From JAFDVJ01 sp964487505 (lineage in GTDB: Bacteria > Acidobacteriota > Blastocatellia > Pyrinomonadales > Pyrinomonadaceae), in the NCBI GenBank assembly GCA_964487505.1, contig CAZARD010000003.1, positions 1-64,000 of the forward strand: 64,000 nt of DNA. Reading direction: 5' to 3'. The notes below the pieces were generated by a model. It was given only the letters and a program-made list of their open reading frames with translations, was not told the DNA's origin and did not search any database. Of this stretch, positions 1 through 9,355 are shown one piece after another. Position numbers and translations under genes: made by a program. The first letter of the stretch is position 1; every line of letters starts with the position of its first letter.

Positions 1-30
1 CTTTGCACTGATATTCGCGCTTTGCACTAG

Positions 31-678
31 TCAGACTCCGTGAACGTCGGGTCCCCAGATGTATTTGTGCAGTTGAAGGTTGAGCCGGACCGGTCTTCCC
101 GAAGCGGCGACGCGTTCGGCGAGTGCCTTAAGATGAGGTGAGTTGAAGACCGGCGAGATCAGGATCTCTTTCGTCCGGGCCGCAAGATCATAACGGTCGG
201 TCACTTCGAAAGCGAAGTCGAGGTCGGCGAGATCGGCGACGACGAACTTCACCTCGTCTTTTGTCGCGTCGAGGATCTCAAGATTCGGCCAATGATTCCT
301 TTCCGATTCCCCCGATGCCGGACATTTGATATCGAGGATGATCTTCGCGCGCCGGTCGACGTCCTCGATCGACACGAAGCCGCCGGTTTCGATCAGGACC
401 TCGAACCCGCGGTCGCAAAGTTCGCGAATGAATGGAAAGGCGTTCTTCTGCGCCAGCGGCTCGCCGCCGGTGACCTCCACCAAAGGGCATCCGAATTCGT
501 CCAGCTTCGCGAAGATCGCCTCAAAATCCATCCGATCGCCGCCGGTGAAGGTGTACTCGCTGTCGCACCAGACACAGCGCATCGGGCAGCCGGTCAGGCG
601 CACGAAAGCGCACGGCCGCCCGGCGTGCGACGATTCTCCCTGAACCGACAAGAATATTTCGGTGATGCGCAGCTCCAT
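31..678 (-). CDS. queE: 7-carboxy-7-deazaguanine synthase (radical SAM)
   Basis: QueE converts 6-carboxy-tetrahydropterin to 7-carboxy-7-deazaguanine on the route to queuosine and other 7-deazapurines. The 215-aa product has the radical-SAM cluster motif CPMRCVWC (Cys31, Cys35, Cys38), preceded by the family-typical IFLSVQGES, and a VTGGEP glycine motif near residue 70. The length fits the family. ATG at 678 shares its A with the TGA stop of the upstream gene (TGATG), so translation is probably coupled; GTG at 681 is an alternative start. No other queuosine gene is in the window, so the neighbourhood does not support the role; the call rests on the motifs. Confidence 0.93.
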   Translation of the reverse strand: MELRITEIFLSVQGESSHAGRPCAFVRLTGCPMRCVWCDSEYTFTGGDRMDFEAIFAKLDEFGCPLVEVTGGEPLAQKNAFPFIRELCDRGFEVLIETGGFVSIEDVDRRAKIILDIKCPASGESERNHWPNLEILDATKDEVKFVVADLADLDFAFEVTDRYDLAARTKEILISPVFNSPHLKALAERVAASGRPVRLNLQLHKYIWGPDVHGV

Positions 679-1130
679 CACTTGAACGACCGAACCATCT
701 TTGTCACCGCGGCGTCGTATGTCGACCGCCGCGACTCGTCGTATTCGATCATGAACGTGATGAACGCGCCTTCTTCGTTGACCATTGTCTTCTGATAAAA
801 GATCTTGCCGTTCTCCTTGCCGGAAATGACGAAAAACGAGCTTTTTCTGATCTTGTAAGTGACCGCCGAGCCCTTTTCCTTCAGGATCGCCTTGTACTCC
901 GCCGCGAGCGTCTCGTTCAGAAGCAGATTGCTGCCGAAAACGCGCATCTCGACGCCCCTTCCGAGAAAGATCTGGCCGTCTCCGTTCTCGGCCTCACCCT
1001 GAGGTTTGAGCAGCGATGACGGATACGAGATCGAATAACCGAACCGCTCATTGGTGTAGGTCTTGTATGTCTGGCCAACACCGATCACGGTCAGCAAAAG
1101 GACGAATATCAGACTAACAGCGACTTTCAT
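678..1130 (-). CDS. Small exported protein, PsbP/YcnI-like style, function unknown
   Basis: This 150-aa protein has an N-terminal signal peptide (hydrophobic residues about 4-18, ending near GVGQ) and a short exported domain opening with YTNERFGYSISYP, a pattern common in small periplasmic proteins of Acidobacteriota and loosely like PsbP-type folds. The start at 1130 is chosen because a strong AGGAGG lies 6-7 nt upstream and the signal peptide begins there. Longer reading in this frame runs into the N gap and is not credible. It is the gene directly upstream of queE and overlaps its start, but no functional link is evident. I cannot assign an activity. Confidence 0.75.
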   Translation of the reverse strand: MKVAVSLIFVLLLTVIGVGQTYKTYTNERFGYSISYPSSLLKPQGEAENGDGQIFLGRGVEMRVFGSNLLLNETLAAEYKAILKEKGSAVTYKIRKSSFFVISGKENGKIFYQKTMVNEEGAFITFMIEYDESRRSTYDAAVTKMVRSFK

Positions 1131-1203
1131 TTCAAGCCTCCTGGATCGATGATTTCGCTTGCCGGGACGAAAGTCAAACACAATAAAGCCACGAAGGGGC
1201 GGT

Positions 1204-1303
1204 NNNNNNNNNNNNNNNNNNNNNNNNNNNNNNNNNNNNNNNNNNNNNNNNNNNNNNNNNNNNNNNNNNNNNNNNNNNNNNNNNNNNNNNNNNNNNNNNN
1301 NNN
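1204..1303. other. Assembly gap (100 N)
   Basis: Exactly 100 N, the usual placeholder for a scaffold join of unknown size. It removes the 3' end of the VIT-vWA gene. Unlike the gaps near 28.6 kb and 60 kb, the flanks do not share sequence. Confidence 0.97.
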
Positions 1304-3805
1304 TTCGACAAGCGCCGCGATCTGCGAGGCGTACTTGGCGGCGATCTTGCGCGCCCGGATCTGTTCCGGCGTGAGCTTGATCGCGAAACGGCCGAGTTCG
1401 GCGCGGGCCGCCGCCTTCTTGCCGTCCCTGACGAACCGATAAGAGATGATGCCGGTAACCTCGACCGGTTCGGATCCCTGTCTTATCTTGAATTTCGTCC
1501 GGCGGGCCGCATCTTCGGCAAACGGCCGCAGCAGACGGTTTCCGCTCTGCGCCGCCGCCGAGTTTACCTTCCCGTCCTTGCCGATCGTGATCTCGACGCT
1601 GACGGTATCGTCGCTTCCGTCCCAATTCGACGCATCTGCGATGACCGCCCTTGGAAGCCGTTTCGCCCGGCCTTTTTTCGCGGTGTTCTTGTCGTTGAGC
1701 GCTCCGGTGCGAAAGCCGCCGACCTCTTCGCCGTCGATCACGAACGTGTTTTCCGAACCGCTCGCGCCGTCAATTCCGAATCCGGACCCGCGTCCCAGCC
1801 CGAGTACCTCGTCGGGCCGGATCACGGTCGTGATCGATGAACTTCGGGTATCGATGATGTTCGCTTCGGAAGTTACCGCAACCATCGCGGTCACGCCGGA
1901 CGACAGGCTCATTAACTGAGAGGAACTTCTTCGACCGTTCACCGGTAACTCGGCGATCATCTTCTCGGACACGCCCTCCGGAAGTTCCACCGGGACCTCG
2001 ATCCGGCGCGGCGGCTGATTGCCGTCGGTAACGATTCGTTCCTCGACCGCGACGAAAGATGTGTACTGCGACATCAGACTGAACTCGAGCGCGAGGTCGG
2101 CGATGCTTTTCGCCGTTTCGGGCTTCGAATTGTTGTAATCGGAGCGTGTCAACTCGTCGATCCGAGTCCGCGCCCAGAGCGTCGCGAGAACGTCGTGTTC
2201 CGGCTCATTCTCCGGAAACGACACCGGGATCTCGCGGACGACGTCGCTCCCCATGAACTTCCCGCGCAGAATGACCTTGCCGGCGGCCGCGTTCTTGAAG
2301 CGCCCCTTGACGATCACCGGTTTGGCGCTGAATAGGTCGTTGAGGCGTGACGGATAAACGTCGGCAACCGGAAGATCGCCGAAATCCAGCGAGATATCGG
2401 TCAAAAGCGGACTTCGGACCCGTTCGAAGAAACGCTTGGCGGCGGCCGAGCCGTCGTCCTTCAGCGAAACGTATTCGACCTCGCCGCGGCCCTCTTCGGC
2501 CATCTTGTCGAGCAACATCCGGTTCACGGAACTGCCGATCCCGAAACTGAATACGCGCGCGTTCGGGTGCTTTTGGACCTCGGCGACGATCTCGTTCTCG
2601 TTGCCGACATAGCCGTCGGTCATAAAGCAAACGACGCGCAGATGATCCTGAGAATCGGTCGGCTCGAGCGCCGCTCGGATCGCCTTCATCATCTCGGTGC
2701 CGCCGCTTCCCTCGCGCGCGGCGAGGAACGCCTGCGCCTTTGCGAGGTTCTCGGGCGTTGCCGGCACCGGCCCCGGGAATAGTACCGAGGTGTCCCCGGC
2801 GAAGGTGATGAGATTGAACGTGTCCTGCGGATTGAGTCCTTCGAGAGCCATCTTCATGGATTCCTTGGCCTTCTCGATCGGGAATCCTTCCATCGACCCG
2901 GAAGTGTCGAGCACGAACACGATCTCCTTCGGCATCACGTCCTCGATACGCGGATTGTCCGGCGGCTGGAGTATGAGCGTGAAGAACCCGCCTTTCGGAC
3001 CGCGATGCATGAGGACCGCGTCCTCGATGCGCTTGCCGGCGACGTCGAAGCGGAGCACGAAGTCCTTGTTCGGGATCGTGTCGGAATCCTTGATAGAGAC
3101 ACGATAGCTGCTCGGTGAGATCATCGACGATTCGATCTCGTGCGACCTTGATTCAACGAGTTCGATCGGGATGCCGGCATCGATGTTGACCTCAAGCGAA
3201 ATGTCGTGACCCGCTCTCGTCGGCGCATATGCCGGCGTGATCCGAGCCGCTTCGGAATCGCTGACGGATGACGGCACATAGCGCGGACCGACGGTCATCG
3301 GAAAGACGAACTCATACTGCCCGGCTTCGTATTTCAAGGTTTCGACATAACTTATCTCGATCGAGATCTTCTCGCCCGGCATTATGTTCGCGACCGACTG
3401 CGTGAAAATGTTGGTGCGCTCCTGATCGAGGAGGCTCGCGACCTGGCCGTTCGAGCGCGCTGCCTCGTATACCTCGCGCGCCTGTTCGCGGCGCATTACG
3501 CGGCCACGGACGACGCGTTCGCCGATGCGCATCGTCATCTCATCGACGGCCGCGTTGTTCGGCAGCGGAAAGATGTAGACCGCCTCGATCTTTTCCGCCA
3601 AGTTGTTCTCGAATTCCTGCGTGACGCGGACCCTCGAGATGAAGCCGGCCACGTCGGCCTTGACGATCGTATGTTTCAGCGGGCAGGATCCGAGCGGTTT
3701 GCGATCGGGGCCGACCGCGTTCAGCGTGCCCTCGGTTATCTTCTGAGCGTTTCCGGTGACCGCGATCAAAAGGCACACGAATACCGGCAAGATAAATCTT
3801 CTCAT
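1304..3805 (-). CDS. VIT/vWA protein with receptor-plug-like and TonB-C-like segments (3' end in gap)
   Basis: About 834 residues are readable. After a signal peptide (cleavage near GNAQ, residue 20) come a VIT domain (about 25-160; FPLPNNAAVDEM and related motifs) and a vWA domain (about 290-460) with a MIDAS start VLDTSGSM. Near residue 620 is ELPVNGRRSSSQL and near 685 GSENTFVIDGEEV, both typical of Oar-like TonB-dependent receptor plugs. Residues about 720-790 (VSVEITIGKDGKV) resemble a TonB C-terminal domain. ATG 3805 is preceded by AGAGGT. VIT-vWA proteins are exported adhesion or metal-binding scaffolds; the added plug/TonB parts are unusual. The C-terminus is lost in the N gap, so total length is unknown. 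Confidence 0.85.
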
Positions 3806-3985
3806 TGGTTTACCTCTTACTACTTGGATTGAATTCGTTGCCCGCGGGTTCTTGATACTTCGTAGTTTGAGACCGCGCCGAGGTTGCTTCGCCCGCAGAG
3901 AATTTTTCGCGAGCTTGGCCCTGCGGTCCCAAGTTAAGACTTTGTTCCAACTTGGGTTAGAATCTTGAATCAAGGAGAATTTCAG

Positions 3986-5293
3986 ATGCGCAAACAGCTT
4001 AAGGATTTCATCGAGCAGATCGGAAAGGACGCGGTCGCGATCATCCCGGCGGCCCACGAACAAACGCGGAGTTATGACACCGAATTCAAGTTTCACCAGG
4101 ATCCGGATTTTTACTACCTGACCGGCTTTCCCGAACCCGACGCGATCGCCGTCATCGCGCCGGGCAACAAGAAGGCGCCGTTCACGCTCTTTGTCCGCCC
4201 GCGCGATCCGCTGATGGAAACCTGGTACGGACGGCGCGAGGGTGTCGACGGCGCGAAGAAGAACTTCGGCGCAAACAAGGCGTTCCCGATCGAGAAGTTC
4301 GAAAGCGAAATGCCGAAGATCCTGAACGGCGTCGAGAAACTCTATTACCGGTTCGGCGTCGACGGGAAACTCGACCAAACGATTCTTCAATATCTATCGG
4401 GTCAACGATTCCGGCGGCTGAAAACGGCGTATCCGCCGCATACGATCGTCGACCCGACCTTGATCCTCGGCGAGATGCGCCTTCACAAATCGGCCGACGA
4501 AGTCGCGTTGATGCAGCGCGCGGCGGACATCGCCGCCGAGGCGCATATTGAAGCGATGCGGGCCTGCAAGCCGGGAATGAACGAAGCGCAGATCGAGGCG
4601 ATCATCGAATTCCATTTCCGTATGTCGGGCGCCGCAGGCTCGTCCTACAATTCGATCGTCGGCGGAGGCGCGAACGCGACCATCCTGCATTACGTCGAGA
4701 ACAACGCGGCGCTCAAGGACGGTGATCTGCTCCTGGTCGACGCCGGCTGCAATTATCAGGGATACGCATCGGACATCACGCGCACGTTCCCGGTCAACGG
4801 CCGGTTTACCAAGGCGCAACGCGAAGTGTACGACGTCGTTCTCGAGGTCCAACTCGAATGCCTCGCCGCGACGCGAAAGGGGAACACAGTAAAGAAGCGG
4901 CAGGAACTGTCGATCGAGCTGCTCACAGAAGGAATGAAGAAGCTCGGCCTCCTAAAGGGGAAGACGAAGGACCTGATCAAAAAGCAGGCGTTCTTGAAGT
5001 ATTATATGCACGGAGTCGGCCATTACCTCGGGCTTGACGTGCACGATGCGGGACGGTACTTCCGCGAACAGAAGGCGAAAAACTCGCGGCCGTTCGCCCC
5101 GGGAATGGTCTTGACGGTCGAACCCGGTCTCTACATTCCGGCCGACGACAAAAGCGCCCCGGCGAAGTATCGCGGGATCGGGATCAGGATCGAGGACGAT
5201 GTTCTGGTGACCGAAACCGGCAACGTCAACCTGACGGCCGGCGTTCCGAAGGATGCCGACGCGATCGAAGAGATCATGAACACCGGACGGTAG
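3986..5293 (+). CDS. pepP: Xaa-Pro aminopeptidase (M24B, aminopeptidase P)
   Basis: Aminopeptidase P removes the N-terminal residue ahead of proline. The 435-aa product has the AMP_N-type N-domain (DPDFYYLTGFPEPDA) and a pita-bread M24 domain with the expected dinuclear metal ligands: two Asp in VDAGCNYQGYASDI (about 252 and 263), His in HGVGHYLGLDVHD (about 345), Glu in TVEPGLY and Glu in IRIEDD. ATG 3986 is chosen because AAGGAG sits 6-9 nt upstream; a TTG 21 nt earlier would put the SD inside the coding region. Convergent with the M16 pair; the two sides share a hairpin terminator. Confidence 0.94.
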   Translation: MRKQLKDFIEQIGKDAVAIIPAAHEQTRSYDTEFKFHQDPDFYYLTGFPEPDAIAVIAPGNKKAPFTLFVRPRDPLMETWYGRREGVDGAKKNFGANKAFPIEKFESEMPKILNGVEKLYYRFGVDGKLDQTILQYLSGQRFRRLKTAYPPHTIVDPTLILGEMRLHKSADEVALMQRAADIAAEAHIEAMRACKPGMNEAQIEAIIEFHFRMSGAAGSSYNSIVGGGANATILHYVENNAALKDGDLLLVDAGCNYQGYASDITRTFPVNGRFTKAQREVYDVVLEVQLECLAATRKGNTVKKRQELSIELLTEGMKKLGLLKGKTKDLIKKQAFLKYYMHGVGHYLGLDVHDAGRYFREQKAKNSRPFAPGMVLTVEPGLYIPADDKSAPAKYRGIGIRIEDDVLVTETGNVNLTAGVPKDADAIEEIMNTGR

Positions 5294-5455
5294 TTAGTGC
5301 ATAGTGCAAAGTGCATAGTGCATAGTGCAAAACGCTCTCCGATTGCGTCGTCGACCGGAAGAGCGTTTTTTCCTTTTGAACTATGCGCTTTGCACTATGC
5401 GTTTCGCACTGTTCCGCGCTTTGCGCTTTGCGTTTTGCACTGCCGGCGCATCGCG
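5294..5455. repeat. TTTGCACT / AGTGCATA interspersed repeat cluster
   Basis: Just after pepP the words AGTGCATAGTGCAAA recur on the plus strand, and after the hairpin the complementary words TTTGCACTATGCG, TTTCGCACTG, TTTGCGCTTTGCG and TTTTGCACTG follow. The same vocabulary is seen at the window start (about 1-30) and at about 57235-57262. It is non-coding and degenerate; the short reading frames across it are not genes. Confidence 0.7.
5329..5374 (+). terminator. Hairpin terminator between pepP and the M16 genes
   Basis: The arm AACGCTCTCC pairs with GGAAGAGCGTT (one bulge) and is followed by TTTTTCCTTTT on the plus strand, with an A-run on the other side. It may serve both convergent units. 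Confidence 0.7.
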
Positions 5456-5458
5456 CTT

Positions 5459-6814
5459 TTACTGCCCCACGAACACCTTGCGGTTGATGGCGGCTGAGTT
5501 GCCGATCACGACGAAGCGGATGTTCTTCATATAACGCTGAGCCACGCGGCGGATGTCCGTGTCCTTCACTTCGCGGATCTTGTCCAGGAATTCGTAGGAT
5601 TGCCGCCAGCCCTTGCCGATCAACTGGTAGCGCGCAAGCGAGCCGCCCTGAGCGGCGTTTGTTTCTTCGCCGAGATAGTAGGTCGTAAGAAAATACCCGG
5701 AAACGCCGGTGATCTCGTCATTTGCGACGAGCCTCGTCTTGAGATTGTTGATCTCCTGCAGCATCACGCTCACGGCCTGATTCGCGTCGACCGCCGTGAC
5801 ATAGATGTTCGCGGTATTGGCCGCGGAACTCCCGATCTCCGCGTTCGGCGCATAGGACAATTGGCGCTTCACGCGAACTTCCTGATAGACACGCGACTGT
5901 AGAAGACTGATCGCGACGCGCATCGGATAGTAGTCCGGACTACCCGGGGCCGGGGCCTCGAACACTCCCTTGATGTAATTGGTCGGAAGCTCCCGCTCGA
6001 TCACGTTCAGCGACGGCTTTGAAAAATCGAGCGCCGGCATTTCCGGTTCCGTGTAGGTCCCTTTCGGCAATTTCCCGAACGAAGCCGCGACCTTCGCTTT
6101 CAGTGACTCGACATCAAAATCCCCGACGAAAACGAGCATCAGCCGCGAGGTCTGCATCACCGAGCGGTGATGGTTGCGAACTTCCTCGATCTTGAATCCG
6201 CCGATCGTCTCGGGCGTACCTTCGGTCGGGATCGAATACGGGTGCCCGGCGTAGACGTACCGTTCTTCAAGCACATCGAGGAAGTTGTCGGGATTGGTCT
6301 CCGTCTCGCGAAGCCCGGTCAGCATCTGTTCGCGCACCCGCTCGAAATCCGCCGGATTGAATACCGGATCGATCGCGACGTCGGCGAAGATCTCCCAGAT
6401 CCGATCGAACGTCTGACGGGTCGATGACAGCGACATCACGCTGAAATCGCGGCCAGCAGACCCGCCGATGGTGGCGCCGGTCCGCGCCAGTTCGCGTCTG
6501 ACGACATCGCGCGAAAAGCGCTTTCCGGCCTCAACCGCGACGTTGATCATCAGATCCTCGATGCCGGCCGTCTTCTCAGTCAGATTTCGAGCGCCGCCCC
6601 GAATAAAGAGCCCGGCCGTCACGGTTTGCGCGCTCGGACGGCGCTTGACAAGCACCTTGAGCCCGTTAACTTCAAACTCGGAAACCTGGGTCGCCAGATC
6701 CGTCGTGCGCGGCATCCCGCCGTCCTGCGCCAACGCGATCGAGGCAGTCGCGGCAAAGATCGCAAACGTGGCGACGACCGTCCAAACTCGAATTGCTTTC
6801 ATAACTTTTCCCAT
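5459..6814 (-). CDS. M16 family peptidase-like protein, non-catalytic subunit
   Basis: This 451-aa exported protein has a signal peptide ending near IALAQ (about residue 29) and two M16 domains, but where active members carry HxxEH it reads GIEDLMINVAVEAG, so the zinc ligands and base are missing. M16B peptidases often work as a pair of one catalytic and one inactive subunit from adjacent genes, and the catalytic partner is 11 nt upstream on the same strand. ATG 6814 is used; ATG 6802 (MKAIRV, with GGAAAAG ahead) is an equally plausible start. Likely role: the structural half of a periplasmic peptide-degrading dimer. Confidence 0.9.
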   Translation of the reverse strand: MGKVMKAIRVWTVVATFAIFAATASIALAQDGGMPRTTDLATQVSEFEVNGLKVLVKRRPSAQTVTAGLFIRGGARNLTEKTAGIEDLMINVAVEAGKRFSRDVVRRELARTGATIGGSAGRDFSVMSLSSTRQTFDRIWEIFADVAIDPVFNPADFERVREQMLTGLRETETNPDNFLDVLEERYVYAGHPYSIPTEGTPETIGGFKIEEVRNHHRSVMQTSRLMLVFVGDFDVESLKAKVAASFGKLPKGTYTEPEMPALDFSKPSLNVIERELPTNYIKGVFEAPAPGSPDYYPMRVAISLLQSRVYQEVRVKRQLSYAPNAEIGSSAANTANIYVTAVDANQAVSVMLQEINNLKTRLVANDEITGVSGYFLTTYYLGEETNAAQGGSLARYQLIGKGWRQSYEFLDKIREVKDTDIRRVAQRYMKNIRFVVIGNSAAINRKVFVGQ

Positions 6815-6825
6815 TTCGGTATTCC

Positions 6826-8367
6826 CTATCGTCCGATCAGATCGGCCTCCGTCAGATTTGCTTCAGCCCGCGCACGCGGCGAAACAAGCGCAACGCCAAT
6901 GTGGTTCTTGCGTTGGATATAGGTCCGCACGTAACGGTTGATCTCCTGCCGTGTGACGGCACGCAAGTTCTTGTGATAACCGCGGAAATACTCGATGCCC
7001 GTCGATGACCACCAGAAACCGAGCGTGTGCGCGTACTCGCTGAGCTTTTCGCGATCGAAAAGATCGCGCGATTCGAGGATCGTTTTCGCGCTCTCGAGTT
7101 CTTCGTCTGTGAAATAGTTCGGCTTGTCGAACTGCGCGATCTCCGTGTAAAGGGCTTTGACCGCCGCCTTTGCGCGTTCGGGAGACGTCACGAGCACGAC
7201 CTGGATCGGGCCGACGTTGCGCTGCGTGTAGTAATTGATGCTCGCGCTGGCCGCGAGCCCCGAATCGACAAGGGCGCGCTGGAACCTCGAATCCGGCTGG
7301 GCCAGAATATAAGAGAACACGTCGGCCGAATATGTCGCCGCGTCGTCTTTTCCGATCGACGGCCCGTGCCACCCGATCTGCACGAACACGTTCTCGCGGC
7401 CGTCGCTTTCGACGCTCTTTTCAACGATCACGCCCTCGCTTTTCGGCAGCGGCGGATGTTCGACCATCGGGAATTCCTCGAACGGATCGACTGCCCGTCG
7501 CTCCCAACTTCCGAAGAACTTCTCGGCCAGTTTGAAGACGTTCTCCGGATCGACGTCGCCGGTTATCACCAGCGACGAGTTGTTCGGAACGTAGTATCGG
7601 CCTTGGATGAGCTTCATCTTCTCGGTCGTTGCCGCGAGTACGCTGGCGCGCGTTCCGAGTGCGTTCTTCCGGCTCGGGTACTTGTAGAAGAGCTTGTCGT
7701 TGATCGCCCGGTCCAGGTAATAAAAGGGATTCGACTCGTTGCGGTCGATCTCGCCGACGACGACGCGGATCTCGTCGTCGAGGTCCTGTTCGTCGAATGT
7801 CGGAAACCGGATCGCGTGACTCATGAACTGCATCCCGATCGCAAGATTCGGGCTCGTCGTGTTCAGGTAGTAGTTGACGACCTCTTCGCGCGTCGATGCG
7901 TTGGAAGTGATGCCGATCTTGTCGATCTCGTAAAGATAACTGACATCGCCGATCAACGGCTTGAGCTTCATCGTCTCTTCGCATCCCGCGCCGTAATAGT
8001 AGTTGTTGTTGCGTTCCGCCCGGGCGCGTTCGCAATTGAACAGCATGATCGCCTGATTCGGCTTGAAAAACATATGTTCGTAGAGATGCGACAACCCGTT
8101 GAGTTCGGGCGGCTCTGTAAACGAACCGTTCCGGACAGCGACCTCGACGGTCACCAACGGATTGCTGTTGTCGGGCAGGACGATGATCTCGAGTCCGTTC
8201 GGCAGGACCCGATTGACGAACGGAATGGTGATCGCCTCGGTCTGCGGCTTTGGAGCCGCAGTCGGAGTCGGTTTGGGAACGACTTGCGCCGGCTTCTTGC
8301 GCTGTGCAAAACTGATTGACGCCGAGACCGAAAGGATCAGCAACAGAGAGACGATTGATTTTTTCAC
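6826..8367 (-). CDS. M16 family zinc peptidase, catalytic subunit
   Basis: This 513-aa exported protein carries the M16 zinc motif in LSHLYEHMFF (HLYEH) and the distal glutamate region DDEIRVVVGEIDRNE. Between them lies a longer than usual insert rich in Asn/Tyr (about 40 residues), so the spacing is atypical. The start is GTG 8367, where a clean signal peptide begins (VKKSIVSLLLILSV, cleavage near SFAQ) after a G-rich stretch; reading further upstream only adds non-signal residues. It forms an operon with the inactive M16 gene downstream. Expected role: periplasmic degradation or processing of peptides. Confidence 0.92.
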   Translation of the reverse strand: MKKSIVSLLLILSVSASISFAQRKKPAQVVPKPTPTAAPKPQTEAITIPFVNRVLPNGLEIIVLPDNSNPLVTVEVAVRNGSFTEPPELNGLSHLYEHMFFKPNQAIMLFNCERARAERNNNYYYGAGCEETMKLKPLIGDVSYLYEIDKIGITSNASTREEVVNYYLNTTSPNLAIGMQFMSHAIRFPTFDEQDLDDEIRVVVGEIDRNESNPFYYLDRAINDKLFYKYPSRKNALGTRASVLAATTEKMKLIQGRYYVPNNSSLVITGDVDPENVFKLAEKFFGSWERRAVDPFEEFPMVEHPPLPKSEGVIVEKSVESDGRENVFVQIGWHGPSIGKDDAATYSADVFSYILAQPDSRFQRALVDSGLAASASINYYTQRNVGPIQVVLVTSPERAKAAVKALYTEIAQFDKPNYFTDEELESAKTILESRDLFDREKLSEYAHTLGFWWSSTGIEYFRGYHKNLRAVTRQEINRYVRTYIQRKNHIGVALVSPRARAEANLTEADLIGR

Positions 8368-8503
8368 TCGAAAACCCCCACTATCGGATGTCAGATGTCG
8401 TGCTCCGAACATTAGTTGCGTTAATGATGACATCCGGAAACGATTCTACGCAAAGGCGCTCGGCAGGGTTTTCCCGGACAATCAGAAAGGAAGGATGACA
8501 ACG

Positions 8504-8716
8504 ATGGAACGCGATAATCTTATGCACGGCGCGAGAACGGCGATGAACCGTGATCCGGAGATCCGGCATTGGGCCGAGGCTTATCTAAAGACGAAGACGC
8601 GCGAAGAAAACCCGTCGATGACCGACGAGGAATTTGAGAAATACTGGAAATACCACAAACCGGAAATAATGCACGCCGGCGCGGCCGAAGCGATCCAGGC
8701 GTACAAGGCGAGATGA
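8504..8716 (+). CDS. 70-aa hypothetical protein
   Basis: A small, charged, soluble protein (METRD-type start MERDNLMHGA, aromatic core WAEAYLKT, FEKYWKYHKPEI). No signal peptide or membrane segment. ATG 8504 is preferred because AAAGGAAGG ends 9 nt upstream; the ATG at 8495 abuts that SD. It is divergent from the M16 operon and followed by a repeat-rich spacer. Good SD, codon use like the neighbours and a compact fold-like composition argue that it is real, but I do not recognise a family. Confidence 0.7.
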   Translation: MERDNLMHGARTAMNRDPEIRHWAEAYLKTKTREENPSMTDEEFEKYWKYHKPEIMHAGAAEAIQAYKAR

Positions 8717-8794
8717 GCGATTTTGGATTTTAGATTTTGGATATTTTGGATTTTGGATTTTGAATCAATCCCGTCCTAAACGTTGAATATCGTT

Positions 8795-8840
8795 ACGCAA
8801 ATTGTTGCGAACGAATCAGCGGCTTCCATTTGGACAAGCG
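8795..8840 (+). repeat. 46-bp dispersed repeat, copy A
   Basis: Matches 15941-15986 at 43 of 46 positions by direct reading, in the same orientation. Both copies lie in gene-free spacers. Confidence 0.85.
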
Positions 8841-8856
8841 GATCCCGGCTCCTTGA

Positions 8857-9074
8857 GCGTGCGGCGCACGCGACGTATCGATAGCACCACGTGGAGCGAA
8901 GCGGAACGTGGTGTTTCGGGCCCGGTTTTGGCCGGAGCGTGCGGAGCACGCGTCTCCGGTCCGTTTGGGCAGGAGACGCGCGCTCCGCACGCTCGTTGAT
9001 CGTATTGGAAATCCCACACCAGGCTCGGCTGCGCCTTCGCCCGGTGCTATCGACACGACGCGTGCTTCGCACGC
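8857..9074. repeat. Cluster of GCGTGC-N3-GCACGC hairpins
   Basis: GCGTGC-N3-GCACGC occurs at 8857-8871 (spacer GGC), 8937-8951 (GGA) and 9060-9074 (TTC). The second copy is nested in a larger stem: 8935-8957 pairs with 8972-8994 at 22 of 23 positions around a 14-nt loop. Another short stem (ACCACGT/ACGTGGT) is at about 8887-8912. Confidence 0.8.
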
Positions 9075-9355
9075 GGAACGAGGCTTGTCGGATCGATCGG
9101 ACGTGCCGCGAGAAATCGGGGGGGTTCGTTTCGATACCGCCGATCCCGCGAATTATCAGGCAAGGAAATCCAAGCTTCAAGAAGCAGACGTCAATCGTTA
9201 AGGACAGCATTGATTTTGGATTTTGGATTCGAGTGCCGTGAGATTCTGAAACCATGGAATCTCCGGAATCCTGGAATCTGGAATTCCTGGTACCTGGAAT
9301 CTTGGAATCTTGGAACCTGGAATCTTGAAACCCTGAACCCCCGAATCCTGCAACC

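Larger units (their letters stand above)
8717..9355. repeat. Repeat-filled 0.64-kb spacer
   Basis: No gene is supported here. It contains GGATTTT heptamers (about 8724-8762 and again about 9210-9228), one copy of a 46-bp dispersed repeat (8795-8840), a series of GC-rich hairpins (8857-9074) and, at about 9250-9355, a degenerate run of TGGAATC-like units. The frames open across it come from low complexity and high GC. Confidence 0.75.

Noticed and set aside
8776..9255. Open frames in the spacer after the 70-aa gene
   Set aside because: They cross hairpins and dispersed repeats, have no SD and no family-like sequence.
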